A stretch of 64,000 bases of DNA from CAYQXJ01 sp964421565 (GCA_964421565.1 CAYQXJ010000010.1:62001-126000), one strand, 5' to 3'; numbered from the stretch's first letter, positions 17,756-26,648 are shown. Program-made: numbers and translations. Notes: a model not told the origin generated them from the sequence alone.

Positions 17756-18688
17756 GTGCAGAGAATCGTTCTGGCCTACGGCGAGGTCTTGTGGGACATG
17801 CTGCCCTCGGGGCCCCAGCTCGGGGGGGCGCCGTTCAATTTCTGCTATCGCGTCAACTCGCTGGGCGACGTGGGATGGATGGTGAGCCGTCTGGGGCGCG
17901 ACGAACTCGGCCGTCGTGCATGGGAACGTATCGCCACACTTGGCATGGATACGCGCTTCGTGCAGTGGGACGAAGAGGCTCCGACCGGCACGGTTAATGT
18001 CGACCTTAGCGACCCCAACCGCCCGGACTTCACCATCGTGCCGGGGGTCGCGTACGACAACACTCAAACGAACGATGATCTGCTGAAGGCCGCAGGCCTG
18101 GCCGAATGCATCTGCTTCGGCACACTCATGCAACGCACGGCGATTGCCCGACGGACACTCCGGCGTTTGCTTGACGCCGCGCAGAATGCTGCACGGCTGC
18201 TCGATATCAACTTGCGCAAGGACTGTTATACCCGCGAGACGATCCTGGACTCGCTGCGGGCGGCAGACGTGCTTAAGCTCAATGACGACGAGGCACAGAC
18301 GCTGGCCCGTATGTTCGAGTTCGGCGATGCGCATATCCCGGAGTTCTGTGCCCGGATGCGGGAGCAGTGGGGCTTGCGCGAGATCGTGGTAACCCTCGGG
18401 GAGAGGGGTGCCTTCGCGTCCGACGCTGCCGAGGGTGTGCACGTTCCAGGTTACCGGGTGGAGCTTGTCGATACATGCGGCAGCGGGGATGCTTTCACCG
18501 CCGGTTATCTTCACCGCAGGATGCGCGGGGAGCCCCTTGCCGCCTGTTGCGAGCTGGGCAACGCCCTGGGCGCTATGGTTGCCGGCCAATCCGGCGCCAC
18601 CGCGCCGATTCCGCCCGAGAGCGTGCGCGCATTCATTCTGCAGGAGCACGAGAGGGTTGAGGATGCGAGGCTGGCTGACTATGCATAG
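17756..18688 (+). CDS. PfkB-family carbohydrate kinase (fructokinase-like)
   Basis: A 310-residue cytoplasmic ribokinase-family kinase that phosphorylates a sugar with ATP. It has the N-terminal substrate region GEVLWDMLPSGPQLGGAPFNF, LDINLRKDCYT in the middle, and the catalytic/anion-hole signature DTCGSGDAFTAGYL near the C terminus with the base Asp. The pattern is closest to fructokinases. GTG 17756 is chosen because AGGAGGA sits about 9 bases upstream; the frame stays open further back but without family similarity. Two Gfo/Idh/MocA genes follow, although a separate promoter lies between. Confidence 0.88.
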   Translation: MQRIVLAYGEVLWDMLPSGPQLGGAPFNFCYRVNSLGDVGWMVSRLGRDELGRRAWERIATLGMDTRFVQWDEEAPTGTVNVDLSDPNRPDFTIVPGVAYDNTQTNDDLLKAAGLAECICFGTLMQRTAIARRTLRRLLDAAQNAARLLDINLRKDCYTRETILDSLRAADVLKLNDDEAQTLARMFEFGDAHIPEFCARMREQWGLREIVVTLGERGAFASDAAEGVHVPGYRVELVDTCGSGDAFTAGYLHRRMRGEPLAACCELGNALGAMVAGQSGATAPIPPESVRAFILQEHERVEDARLADYA

Positions 18689-18711
18689 GGGGCCATGAGT
18701 GCGCTGTGGCG

Positions 18712-18740
18712 TTGGCAAACCGCTCGGGGCTGACTACAAT
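18712..18740 (+). promoter_or_regulatory. Promoter of the Gfo/Idh/MocA gene pair
   Basis: TTGGCA (18712-18717) and TACAAT (18735-18740) are separated by 17 bp. The -10 box is 93 bases upstream of the start at 18833, giving a leader of about 85 bases. Confidence 0.65.
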
Positions 18741-18832
18741 ACGGCCCGGGATGCCGTCGAACCGCTGGAAAGCAGGCTACGACCGGTGACTGACCTGTTT
18801 ACTGGACTGCGTTGACGAAGGGAGAGGGCGAT

Positions 18833-19981
18833 ATGCATACGATTGGCGTGGCGATACTCGGCGCCGGCTTCATAGGGCCGGTGCATGTGGAGGCGCTCCG
18901 ACGACTTGGCGTTAGCGTGCGGGGCGTTCTGGGGGTGGACGAAGACGAGTCCAGGGAAGCAGCCGAAGCGATGCATTTGCCGAAGGCTTATGTGGACCTG
19001 GACGAGGTGCTCAGCGACGACGAGGTCGACGCTGTTCACGTGGCAACCCCTAACAAACTGCACTACCAGCACTGCAAGAGCGCACTGCAGGCCGGCAAGC
19101 ACGTCATGTGCGAGAAGCCCCTCGCGATGACTTCGGACGAAACGTCCGAGCTGGTCGACATTGCTGACAGTGTGGACCTGGCCGCTGCGTGTAACTACAA
19201 CATCCGCTCGTACCCGCTCACCCGCGAGGCGGCCGCCATGGTGCGCAGCGGAGAACTCGGCAAGCTCTACCACGTGTGCGGCAGCTACGTGCAGGACTGG
19301 CTGCTCTACCCGACAGACTACAACTGGCGCGTGCTTGCGGAGGAGGGCGGAGCACTGCGGGCGGTGGCCGACATCGGCACGCACTGGATGGACCTGGTGC
19401 ACTTCGTCTCCGGACTCGAGGTCGAATACGTCTTCGCCGACCTCTACACTGTGCATCCCATACGTAAACGCCCGCTGGGCGAGGTGGATACGTTCAGCGG
19501 CAAGATGGAGAAGAAGGAGATCGCCACCGAGGAGATCGAGATCACGACCGATGATTTCGGTGCCATCCTCTTCCGCTTCCGGGGTGGGGCGCGCGGCGTG
19601 CTGTGGGTGAGCCAGACGACGGCCGGGCGGAAGAACTGTCTGCGCTACGAGCTTGCCGGCGAACGGCGCGCACTAGCGTGGTGTAGCGAAGAGCCCAACG
19701 AGTTGTGGATTGGCCACCGGGAGGAAGCGAACGAGGTGCTTCTGCGGGACCCGGCACTGCTGAGCGACGAGGCGGCGCCATTTGCCGCCTTTCCCGGGGG
19801 CCATAACGAGGGCTTCCCGGACACGTTCAAGCAGAACTTCCGCACCTTCTACGAGTACATCCAGGTGGGAGATTTCGACGCGCCGGCGGAGTTCCCCACC
19901 TTCCAGGACGGTCATCGTGAAGTTGTGCTCTGCGAGGCGATCATGGAAAGCGCCCAGAAAGAGGCCTGGGTGCGGCTCTGA
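18833..19981 (+). CDS. Gfo/Idh/MocA-family oxidoreductase (first copy)
   Basis: A 382-residue NAD(P)-dependent sugar or polyol dehydrogenase. The Rossmann motif is GAGFIG at the N terminus, the catalytic Lys lies in CEKPLA (about residue 98), and the conserved ADIGTHWMDLVHF holds the His/Asp motif of the family. AAGGGAGAGG precedes ATG 18833. A second family member starts 30 bases downstream, so the two are probably co-expressed. The family includes glucose-fructose, inositol and scyllo-inosose dehydrogenases; which substrate is used cannot be read from the sequence. Confidence 0.9.
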   Translation: MHTIGVAILGAGFIGPVHVEALRRLGVSVRGVLGVDEDESREAAEAMHLPKAYVDLDEVLSDDEVDAVHVATPNKLHYQHCKSALQAGKHVMCEKPLAMTSDETSELVDIADSVDLAAACNYNIRSYPLTREAAAMVRSGELGKLYHVCGSYVQDWLLYPTDYNWRVLAEEGGALRAVADIGTHWMDLVHFVSGLEVEYVFADLYTVHPIRKRPLGEVDTFSGKMEKKEIATEEIEITTDDFGAILFRFRGGARGVLWVSQTTAGRKNCLRYELAGERRALAWCSEEPNELWIGHREEANEVLLRDPALLSDEAAPFAAFPGGHNEGFPDTFKQNFRTFYEYIQVGDFDAPAEFPTFQDGHREVVLCEAIMESAQKEAWVRL

Positions 19982-20011
19982 GAACCTGGAGCGTAATGAG
20001 AGGAAATGACT

Positions 20012-21181
20012 ATGGAAGCGTGGAAACGCAAACTCAGGATGGGCATGGTGGGCGGCGGACAGGGCTCGTTCATCGGCCCTGTTCACCGGCTCTGCGCCCA
20101 GATGGACGGCCAGGCCGAGATGGTGGCTGGCTGCTTCTCGCGTGATTACCAGAATACCCTCGCCACGTGTGAGGAACTGTATCTAGACGAGGACCGCTGC
20201 TACGAGAACTACCAGCAGATGGCCGAAGCCGAGGCCGCGCTGCCCGAGGACGAACGCATCGATTTCGTCAGCGTGGTCACGCCGAACGTCTCGCACTTCG
20301 ATATTTGCAGGGCGTTCCTGGAGGCCGGCATCCACGTCATCTGCGACAAGCCAATGACGTACACCTTGGAGCAGGCGAAGGAACTGGCAGAACTCGTCGA
20401 GCGGAGCGGGCTGGTCTTCGGCCTGACACATAACTATACCGGCTACCCCCTGGTGCGCGAAGCACGGGAGATGTTCGCAAGGGGCCAGATGGGCCAGATC
20501 CGGAAGGTGATCGTGGAGTACCTGCAGGAGTTCCTCATGTACCCGCATGAGAGGGAGGGCTCAAAGCAGGCTCAGTGGCGCACCAGCAAGAGGGAAAGCG
20601 GAATCGCGGGCACTATCGGCGATGTCGGCACGCACGCTTTCAACCTGCTGGAGTACGTCACGGGCGAGAAGGTGCAGCAAGTACTCTGCGACAAGGAGAC
20701 CTGGCTCGAAGGGCGCGAACTCGACAACGATGCGCAGATGCTGATCCGTATGGAGAACGGTGGCAAGGGCACGCTGTTGTGCAGCCAAATCGCTACCGGT
20801 GAGGAGAACCACTTCTGGATCCGCATCTACTGCGAAAACGGGGCCATCATCTGGGACCAGGAGAACCCCAACTACATGAGCTTCTACCAATATGGGAAGC
20901 CCCGGCAGGTCTATACGCGCGGCCGCGACGAGTTCGAAAGCGACGCCGCGATGGCGGCCACACGCATCCCGTGGGGCCATCCCGAAGGGTTCCTGGAAGC
21001 CTTCGCGAACATCTACAACGACATGTTTGCAGCTATCCGGGCTCACCTCGACGGCAATCCGATGAACACTGAGGACTACGCGTTCCCGACCGTGTACGAC
21101 GGTTTGCGCGGCATGCAGTTCATCTACGCGGCCGTCGAAAGCGCTGAACAGGGCGCCGTCTGGCAAGACATCGAGCGGTAG
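20012..21181 (+). CDS. Gfo/Idh/MocA-family oxidoreductase (second copy)
   Basis: A 389-residue relative of the upstream gene. The nucleotide-binding loop is GGGQGSFIG, the catalytic Lys is in CDKPMT, and GDVGTHAFNLLEYV carries the His motif. It is clearly diverged from the first copy, so they probably act on different intermediates. ATG 20012 is preferred over ATG 20006 because AGAGG is then 8 bases away instead of 2. The larger, Gln-rich loop around residue 65 (CYENYQQMAEAEAALPEDER) is typical of the GFO subgroup next to sugar-phosphate isomerases. Confidence 0.9.
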   Translation: MEAWKRKLRMGMVGGGQGSFIGPVHRLCAQMDGQAEMVAGCFSRDYQNTLATCEELYLDEDRCYENYQQMAEAEAALPEDERIDFVSVVTPNVSHFDICRAFLEAGIHVICDKPMTYTLEQAKELAELVERSGLVFGLTHNYTGYPLVREAREMFARGQMGQIRKVIVEYLQEFLMYPHEREGSKQAQWRTSKRESGIAGTIGDVGTHAFNLLEYVTGEKVQQVLCDKETWLEGRELDNDAQMLIRMENGGKGTLLCSQIATGEENHFWIRIYCENGAIIWDQENPNYMSFYQYGKPRQVYTRGRDEFESDAAMAATRIPWGHPEGFLEAFANIYNDMFAAIRAHLDGNPMNTEDYAFPTVYDGLRGMQFIYAAVESAEQGAVWQDIER

Positions 21182-21214
21182 TTACATAGGCGTTCTCACA
21201 GCATGAGCGACTCG

Positions 21215-21257
21215 CGGACCGTCACTCTTCAGCGCTCTCACGGGAGGGGACGGTCCG
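21215..21257 (+). other. Inverted repeat in the leader of the arylsulfotransferase-like gene
   Basis: CGGACCGTC (21215-21223) and GACGGTCCG (21249-21257) are a perfect 9-bp inverted repeat with a 25-base loop; CATGA (21202-21206) and TCATG (21262-21266) could extend it after an internal loop. There is no U-run, so it is not a simple terminator. It may stabilise or attenuate the message between two co-oriented genes. Confidence 0.45.
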
Positions 21258-21297
21258 TTGTTCATGAGGCACGCCCACAGAACATCTGGAGGTAGCC

Positions 21298-22371
21298 ATG
21301 GACCTTCCGGACGTCTGGCCCGAGATGCGCGTTCACGTCTGCGATGAGCCCCGCATGCAACCGGGCTACACGCTCGTCAATCTCTCCAACCATCCGTTGC
21401 ACGTGCCGCTGACGGCCGCCGTCATCGATGCACGCGGCGAGACGAAGTGGTTTTATCAACGCGGCCCGATCGAATACCGCTGGGGCTACACCGCTCACGT
21501 ACCCGACCTGCGCGGCGACATCGACGTTCGCACCGTCGAGGAGGGCGTCCTGGTCGGCGGCACCAACATCGTGGAGGGCATCGCGCGCGTGCCGGCGTTC
21601 GTGGTGAGCTGGGACGGTGAGATCGTCTGGGAGAACCTGATGATCAACCACCACCACATCCACCGCACGCCCGAAGGCGGTTACATGTTTCTGACGGCCG
21701 ACGAAAGATGGTCCGAGGATCAGGGCCGGAAGCTGCTCGGGGACCAGATCGTAGAATGGAACCCGGCCACCAACAGCGTCGCCTGGGACTGGCACCTGTT
21801 CGACCACCACGAACCGGAGTGTGACCGCTACGATTACAGCCATTCCAATACCATCGAACCCGGTCCGCGCGACGACAGCTACTACGTCTCCTGTCGGAAC
21901 ATGAACTCCGTGCTCAAGGTCGAGCGCGCCACCGGGCGCATCCGCTGGCGGCTCGGCGTCGGCGGGGACTTCGACATGGCCGACGAGGACTTCTTCTACC
22001 ATCAGCACTCGCCCGAACTGCAGCCGAACGGGAATCTGCTGATATACGACAACGGGACGGGCCGACCGGAGACCGCGGGCGGCGAATACAGCCGGGCCGT
22101 CGAGCTGGCTATCGACGAGGGGAACATGACGGCGGAAGCGGTGTGGCAATGGGGCCGGGAAGCCGACCTTTATACCCCGATCTGGGGGGATGCCGACCGG
22201 CTGCCGAACGGCAATACGCTCATGGTCTTCGGAACGCGGACGGAGGGTGACACGACCCGTTACATCGAGGTGACTACGGAAGGCGAGGTCGTCTGGGATG
22301 TCGAACTCTGCCCGAGCGGATGGGGCACCTACCGCGCCGAGCGCATCATGCGGGACATCCCGGTGGCTTGA
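21298..22371 (+). CDS. Arylsulfate sulfotransferase-like (ASST) beta-propeller protein
   Basis: A 357-residue protein with the ASST/arylsulfotransferase propeller repeats. Conserved histidine-bearing stretches appear in family order: INHHHIHRTPEGGYMFL, GDQIVEWNPATNSVAWDWH, DYSHSNTIEPGP, SCRNMNSVLKVERATGRIRW and FYHQHSPELQPNGNLLIYDNG. Known ASSTs move sulfate between phenols through a sulfo-histidine intermediate in the periplasm. Here no signal peptide is visible, and the neighbours are sugar enzymes, so a cytoplasmic role or another substrate is possible. CTGGAGGT precedes the ATG. Confidence 0.75.
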   Translation: MDLPDVWPEMRVHVCDEPRMQPGYTLVNLSNHPLHVPLTAAVIDARGETKWFYQRGPIEYRWGYTAHVPDLRGDIDVRTVEEGVLVGGTNIVEGIARVPAFVVSWDGEIVWENLMINHHHIHRTPEGGYMFLTADERWSEDQGRKLLGDQIVEWNPATNSVAWDWHLFDHHEPECDRYDYSHSNTIEPGPRDDSYYVSCRNMNSVLKVERATGRIRWRLGVGGDFDMADEDFFYHQHSPELQPNGNLLIYDNGTGRPETAGGEYSRAVELAIDEGNMTAEAVWQWGREADLYTPIWGDADRLPNGNTLMVFGTRTEGDTTRYIEVTTEGEVVWDVELCPSGWGTYRAERIMRDIPVA

Positions 22372-22396
22372 CGGAGCCCGCCGCCCCTGCGGCTCC

Positions 22397-23086
22397 CTAC
22401 CGAAGCGCTTCGTCGATCGCCGCGCGGGCGAGCAGGCGCGTGGAGTCGAGCGTCGGCAGCGGCGCGTCGTCGGGTTCTACCAGCAACGGGATCTCCGTGC
22501 ATCCCAGCACTGCTGCCTCCGCGCCCCGTTCCTTCAGGCCCTCCATTACTTCGTTGAGATAGAGGCGCGCCCGCTCCGGGAATTCTCCCTTCACCAACTG
22601 TCCGAAGATAATGCCGTTGATGCGCTTGCGATCCCGCTCGGCGGGAATCAGCGTCTCGATGCCCATCGGGGCAAGCGTCTTGGAGTACACTGGTCCCTCC
22701 ATCAGGTACTTGGTGCCGAGGATACCGACGTCCGAAAAGCCGCGCCGGCGGGCCTCCTCGCCGACGACTTCCGCGATGTGTAGCCAGGGAATCGGCGACT
22801 CTTCCAGGACCATGGAGTATGCCTCGTGGATGGTATTGTCTGGGCATAAGGCGAACTCCGCGCCGGCGCGTTCGAGCTTGCGCGAGGAGTCGATCATCAG
22901 GTCTGCAACGTGGCGCCAGCAGCCGGTATCGATGGATTCCATGTAGCGCCCGAGCGAGTGGGTGTGCATGGTCACCTCTGGGTGCCAGCCCTCGCCCATC
23001 CGCTGCTGCGCCTCCAGGCAGATTGTTCGGTAACAGAGTGCTGCGCCCTCGTAGCTGCATCCGACGATGCCGACGTGCCGGGCCAT
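22397..23086 (-). CDS. Aspartate/glutamate racemase-family protein
   Basis: A 229-residue PLP-independent racemase-type protein. The two catalytic cysteines are visible in ALCPDNTIHEAY (about residue 80) and VLGCTEIPLLV (about residue 195). VGIVGCSYEGAALCYR at the N terminus and TLDSTRLLARAAIDEAL at the C terminus fit the aspartate racemase branch. GGAGGG precedes ATG 23086; the longer open frame to 23527 has no similarity and overlaps the divergent NanA-like gene. Substrate could be aspartate, glutamate or a related acid. Confidence 0.87.
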   Translation of the reverse strand: MARHVGIVGCSYEGAALCYRTICLEAQQRMGEGWHPEVTMHTHSLGRYMESIDTGCWRHVADLMIDSSRKLERAGAEFALCPDNTIHEAYSMVLEESPIPWLHIAEVVGEEARRRGFSDVGILGTKYLMEGPVYSKTLAPMGIETLIPAERDRKRINGIIFGQLVKGEFPERARLYLNEVMEGLKERGAEAAVLGCTEIPLLVEPDDAPLPTLDSTRLLARAAIDEALR

Positions 23087-23192
23087 GTAATCCCTCCGAT
23101 TCAGGTTGCCCAGACATGATAGTGGGATAGGATAGGATCTGCGAGCGCTCAACGCCGAGCGCAGCGGAGGAACCAGCGCAGGAGAGTCTGCC

Positions 23193-24107
23193 ATGCATGA
23201 GAAGCTGACCGGGTTGATCGCGGCGCCGCCGACGCCGATGGAAGACGACGGGGAGATTGCCCTCAACACGATCGAGGCCCAGTTCGAAAACCTGCGCGCG
23301 TCGGGTGTGCGCGGGGCATTCGTCTGCGGCACGACCGGCGAAAGCATGTCGCTGTCGGTCGAGGAGCGCCTGGAGGTCGCCGAGCGCTGGGTGGCCGTGG
23401 CGCCGCAGGACTTCACGGTAATCGTGCATGTCGGGCACACATCGCTGCCGGAGTGCCGCAGCATGGCAGCCCATGCGATGCGGATTGGGGCCGACGCCGT
23501 CGGTGCGATGGCGCCATGCTTCTTCAAACCGGCTGGGACGGATGAGCTGGTGGATTTCTGCGCCGAGGTCGCGGCGGCGGCCCCCGACCTTCCATTCTAC
23601 TACTATCACATCCCTTCGGTGACCGGCGTGGCCATGCCCATGGCCGAGTTCCTGCAACGGGCCGCGCAGCGGATTCCTAACCTGGCGGGAATGAAGTTCA
23701 CCCACGAGAGCCTGATGGACTACCTGCGGTGCCTGCGTCTTCAGGGCGGACGGTTCGACATTCTGTTTGGGCGCGATGAAATGCTGTTGGCAGCGCTGGC
23801 GGTCGGCGCGCGAGGAGCGGTGGGGGGTACTTACAATCTCGCCGCGCCGCTCTACCTGCGTATTGTGGACGCTTACGAGTCCGGCGACACGGAATCGGCG
23901 CGCACGGATCAGGCCACGGCGGCGGAGTTTGTCGCAATCCTCCAACGGTTCGGCGGGCTACGGGCATGCAAGGCCGCCATGGGGTTCATCGGCGTCGACT
24001 GCGGTCCGCCGCGCCTGCCGCTGCGGTGCCTGACGCCGCAACGCACGGACGAGCTGCACAGCGCGCTGGAGCAGATAGGCTTTTTCGACTGGTGTAACAG
24101 GAGCTGA
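23193..24107 (+). CDS. DapA/NanA-family class I aldolase (N-acetylneuraminate lyase-like)
   Basis: A 304-residue TIM-barrel lyase that forms a Schiff base with pyruvate. GTTGES (about residues 49-54), the YYYHIPSVTG stretch with the conserved Tyr (about 133), and the Schiff-base Lys in AGMKFTHES (about 168) are all present. YYYHIP and the context of a sialidase-like gene 3 bases downstream favour N-acetylneuraminate lyase or a related keto-acid aldolase over dihydrodipicolinate synthase. AGGAGAG precedes the ATG. Confidence 0.85.
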   Translation: MHEKLTGLIAAPPTPMEDDGEIALNTIEAQFENLRASGVRGAFVCGTTGESMSLSVEERLEVAERWVAVAPQDFTVIVHVGHTSLPECRSMAAHAMRIGADAVGAMAPCFFKPAGTDELVDFCAEVAAAAPDLPFYYYHIPSVTGVAMPMAEFLQRAAQRIPNLAGMKFTHESLMDYLRCLRLQGGRFDILFGRDEMLLAALAVGARGAVGGTYNLAAPLYLRIVDAYESGDTESARTDQATAAEFVAILQRFGGLRACKAAMGFIGVDCGPPRLPLRCLTPQRTDELHSALEQIGFFDWCNRS

Positions 24108-24110
24108 GCG

Positions 24111-25166
24111 ATGGCCATTGAGCGGTTCAGTGTCAGCCGCGACGACGACATCTACGAGGCGTTCCCGGACGTGACCCTCACCGCATCCGGGCGGCTGGTC
24201 TGCGTGTTCGCTGAGTGCACTCACCACGCCGACCGCGATTACACGCGCATCATGCTGGCCACCTCGGACGACCGCGGGCGCACCTGGACGCCGAAGTGGC
24301 CGCTTACGGATGCGCTTCACAGGCGGGATACGGGCGATCCCCACTGGAACTGCCCGCGCGTCTCCACGTTGTCCGACGGACGGCTGGCGGCTGTCGCGGA
24401 CAGACCGTCGGTCGACGAAAAGACCAACTTCTTCTGGCTGAGCGACGATGACGGCGAGACTTGGGACGGCCCTCGCGACATAGCCGTCAAGGGAATCGTG
24501 CCGGACCAGTTGATCGAACTGCGGCATGGCGAACACGCGGGCCGCTGGATGCTGAATGCCCACGTAAAGACGGAGGGGCCCGAGGGGCCGCGCTGGCGGG
24601 TACGCTGTTGGTTCTCCGACGACGCGGGCGCCTCCTGGGAGGGGCCCGCCCTTATCGCTTCCGAGCACGGTCTGCAACTCTGCGAGGGGAGTGTTGTCGA
24701 ACTGCCCGAGGGACAGCTTGTCTGCTTCATGCGCGAGAACTCGGGTGAAGGACTGGATGCGTTCAAGAGCTTCAGCCTCGATGGCGGGCTGACGTGGCAG
24801 GGCCCCTACCGCTTTCCGCTGCCTGCATCTCACCGTCCGGTTGCCGGTGTTCTGCATAGTGGCCACGTGCTTATCACCCACCGCTTCATGCAGGGCGGCC
24901 GCGGCTGGACGGGCTGGTGGACGCAGAACGTGTTCGCCGCGTTGACCGATGTGGAGTCGTGCCTGGCCCGGGAGCGCAACGATGCGCACACGCGTATCAT
25001 GCCCTTGGACTTCGACCGTAGCCCCGAGTCCGACACGGGTTACACCGGCTGGGCGCAACTGCCTGACGGCGAGATCTATGTGGTCAATTACATCGTCGAT
25101 GACGCCGCCAAGGCCCACATACGCGGCTATGCTTTCCGCGAGGACGATATGGTGCTGCTCCGGTGA
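24111..25166 (+). CDS. Sialidase-like BNR/Asp-box propeller protein
   Basis: A 351-residue six-bladed propeller protein of the sialidase superfamily. Asp-box motifs are seen four times: SDDRGRTW, SDDDGETW, SDDAGASW and SLDGGLTW. An early Arg-rich region and RENSGEG in the middle fit exo-sialidase-like proteins. There is no signal peptide, which is unusual for a true sialidase and may mean an intracellular substrate. It starts 3 bases after the NanA-like aldolase stop codon with GGAG upstream, so the two are translationally coupled. Confidence 0.78.
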   Translation: MAIERFSVSRDDDIYEAFPDVTLTASGRLVCVFAECTHHADRDYTRIMLATSDDRGRTWTPKWPLTDALHRRDTGDPHWNCPRVSTLSDGRLAAVADRPSVDEKTNFFWLSDDDGETWDGPRDIAVKGIVPDQLIELRHGEHAGRWMLNAHVKTEGPEGPRWRVRCWFSDDAGASWEGPALIASEHGLQLCEGSVVELPEGQLVCFMRENSGEGLDAFKSFSLDGGLTWQGPYRFPLPASHRPVAGVLHSGHVLITHRFMQGGRGWTGWWTQNVFAALTDVESCLARERNDAHTRIMPLDFDRSPESDTGYTGWAQLPDGEIYVVNYIVDDAAKAHIRGYAFREDDMVLLR

Positions 25167-25187
25167 ACGCTACGGTGCAAATGGCAC

Positions 25188-26417
25188 TCAACCAGGCGTC
25201 GGGTCCGTGATGCGGCCCAGGAAGAGAATGGTCCCCGTCGGGCGATGACGGATGAGAAAGAGGAAGGGGCGGTCCGCACGAAAGACCGGTTTGGGCGGGA
25301 TCAGGGCGGTTATGCCCACCACAACGCCTGTCGCCGCAGCGGCTTCGGTGCCTTCCTCATCCACCTTCACATATGCCTTATGGATCACGTCCATGATGTG
25401 AAGGTCCCGCCGTCCGTTCATGCCGCTGAAATCGGCAGCCTGGGGACAGAAGGCATCGGACATGCCCATCTCATTCAGTGTGCCTTTCAGGCTGTAATGT
25501 GCCGTCATCTCAAAACGAGGTATTGCCACGTCCACTTCGACCCGGCGCATTCCTGCCAACCACTCGCGCAGCCGCTGCGGGTCCAGAGACGTCTCCATGT
25601 CCTTCAGCCCCCTCGCTTGGGGAGGAAGCAGAAGGACCATCGAAAGTTCGCCCTGCCCGTAAGGCAGCTCAAGGGCCTGTCCCCACTCTCCTTCCGAATA
25701 CCCAAACCGGCCGGATTGGCGCATCATCGGTACGCGTTTCGTCTCCCCCTCGGCCGGGTGGAAGGGCATCGGTTGTGTGCGCTGCTCATCGAACGGGCTC
25801 TGCCACTTGCCGCTGAAGTAGATGGCATTGGTGAGCACCAGACGCGTCAGTCGGGTAAGCGTACCGGGCGGCAACAGATCCCTAATCTTGCCCTGTGTAG
25901 CCTGCTCAACCCAGCCATTGATAGTCTGCCGGGCCTGTTCCGTGCTTGTGCGGAAGTCGACGTACCCGAGGCCGGCTTCGTACCGGGTTTTGACGATTTC
26001 GACGAACGCGTTCAGCAGATCGTAGCCGTCTTGCACCCATAGCGCGTTGGCTATCTCCAGTAAAGCCCCCTCTGTGTCCGCCGCTGCCACATCCTCCGCG
26101 ATCTGCGCCATGGTAGAGTGGATGATGTCTGGTTGGCCAGGGAAGCCGAGGGCAGTGAGCATCTGCTGCCTGGTTTCTGCCTCGGCACCGGCGGAGGTCA
26201 TGGCCAAGGCCGCCGCAACACTGTAGGGCGAGAGAAAGGCATTGCCCTCAGTGCCCGCTGCGGCTGTCTTGTATAGCTCCGTTGCGAAGCCGTTCAGTCT
26301 GCTCGGGTGCACGGTTTGTTCCTCCGCCTGGTGGGACGGCTGGGCCGTCGCTTGCGCGGCTTCGCAGCCGGCGCACAGCAAACCGGACAGCAACACGACG
26401 AACAGGGCAGTTCGCAT
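25188..26417 (-). CDS. Serpin-family protease inhibitor, probable lipoprotein
   Basis: A 409-residue serpin. Shutter and breach elements are present (NAFLSPYSVAAALAMTSAGA, LVLTNAIYFSGKWQSPF, FRADRPFLFLI). The reactive loop hinge EEGTEAAAATG (P17-P7) has small residues as required for an inhibitory serpin; counting from P15 places Thr370-Ala371 at P1-P1', suggesting an elastase- or subtilisin-like target. N-terminal MRTALFVVLLSGLLCAGC looks like a lipoprotein signal with a slightly atypical lipobox. ATG 26417 is chosen over ATG 26441 because GGGAGAGG then lies at the right distance and the signal peptide starts cleanly. Confidence 0.93.
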   Translation of the reverse strand: MRTALFVVLLSGLLCAGCEAAQATAQPSHQAEEQTVHPSRLNGFATELYKTAAAGTEGNAFLSPYSVAAALAMTSAGAEAETRQQMLTALGFPGQPDIIHSTMAQIAEDVAAADTEGALLEIANALWVQDGYDLLNAFVEIVKTRYEAGLGYVDFRTSTEQARQTINGWVEQATQGKIRDLLPPGTLTRLTRLVLTNAIYFSGKWQSPFDEQRTQPMPFHPAEGETKRVPMMRQSGRFGYSEGEWGQALELPYGQGELSMVLLLPPQARGLKDMETSLDPQRLREWLAGMRRVEVDVAIPRFEMTAHYSLKGTLNEMGMSDAFCPQAADFSGMNGRRDLHIMDVIHKAYVKVDEEGTEAAAATGVVVGITALIPPKPVFRADRPFLFLIRHRPTGTILFLGRITDPTPG

Positions 26418-26459
26418 CGTCCTGGCCTCTCCCTGGCGCATCTGTCAACCCCAGCACTC

Positions 26460-26488
26460 ACGATACAGCCGTTCCGACTTGCTGTCAA
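26460..26488 (-). promoter_or_regulatory. Promoter of the serpin gene
   Basis: On the minus strand TTGACA (26483-26488) and TATCGT (26460-26465) are separated by 17 bp; the -10 box is 43 bases upstream of the start codon at 26417. Confidence 0.65.
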
Positions 26489-26648
26489 TCCGGTCTTCAT
26501 CGTGGTCACAGTTGCACGATCGGAATTCACACCCGACGACCAGCCCCGCTGGCGTGTTTCCAGGAAGCGCTGTATAATGGGCAGTGGAGGCAAGAGGAGC
26601 GTTCTTGCCCCCTTTTTGGCATTGTCAGAGGTGTGTAAAACAAGCCAT

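Noticed and set aside
22373..22396. GGAGCC/GGCTCC hairpin between the arylsulfotransferase-like and racemase genes
   Set aside because: The stem is only 6 bp and neither strand has a U-run; it may help termination but cannot be called a terminator.
22329..23945. A 538-codon minus-strand frame covering the racemase and NanA-like region
   Set aside because: It reads through two recognised genes in the wrong frame or strand and shows low-complexity Arg/Pro-rich sequence typical of a shadow.
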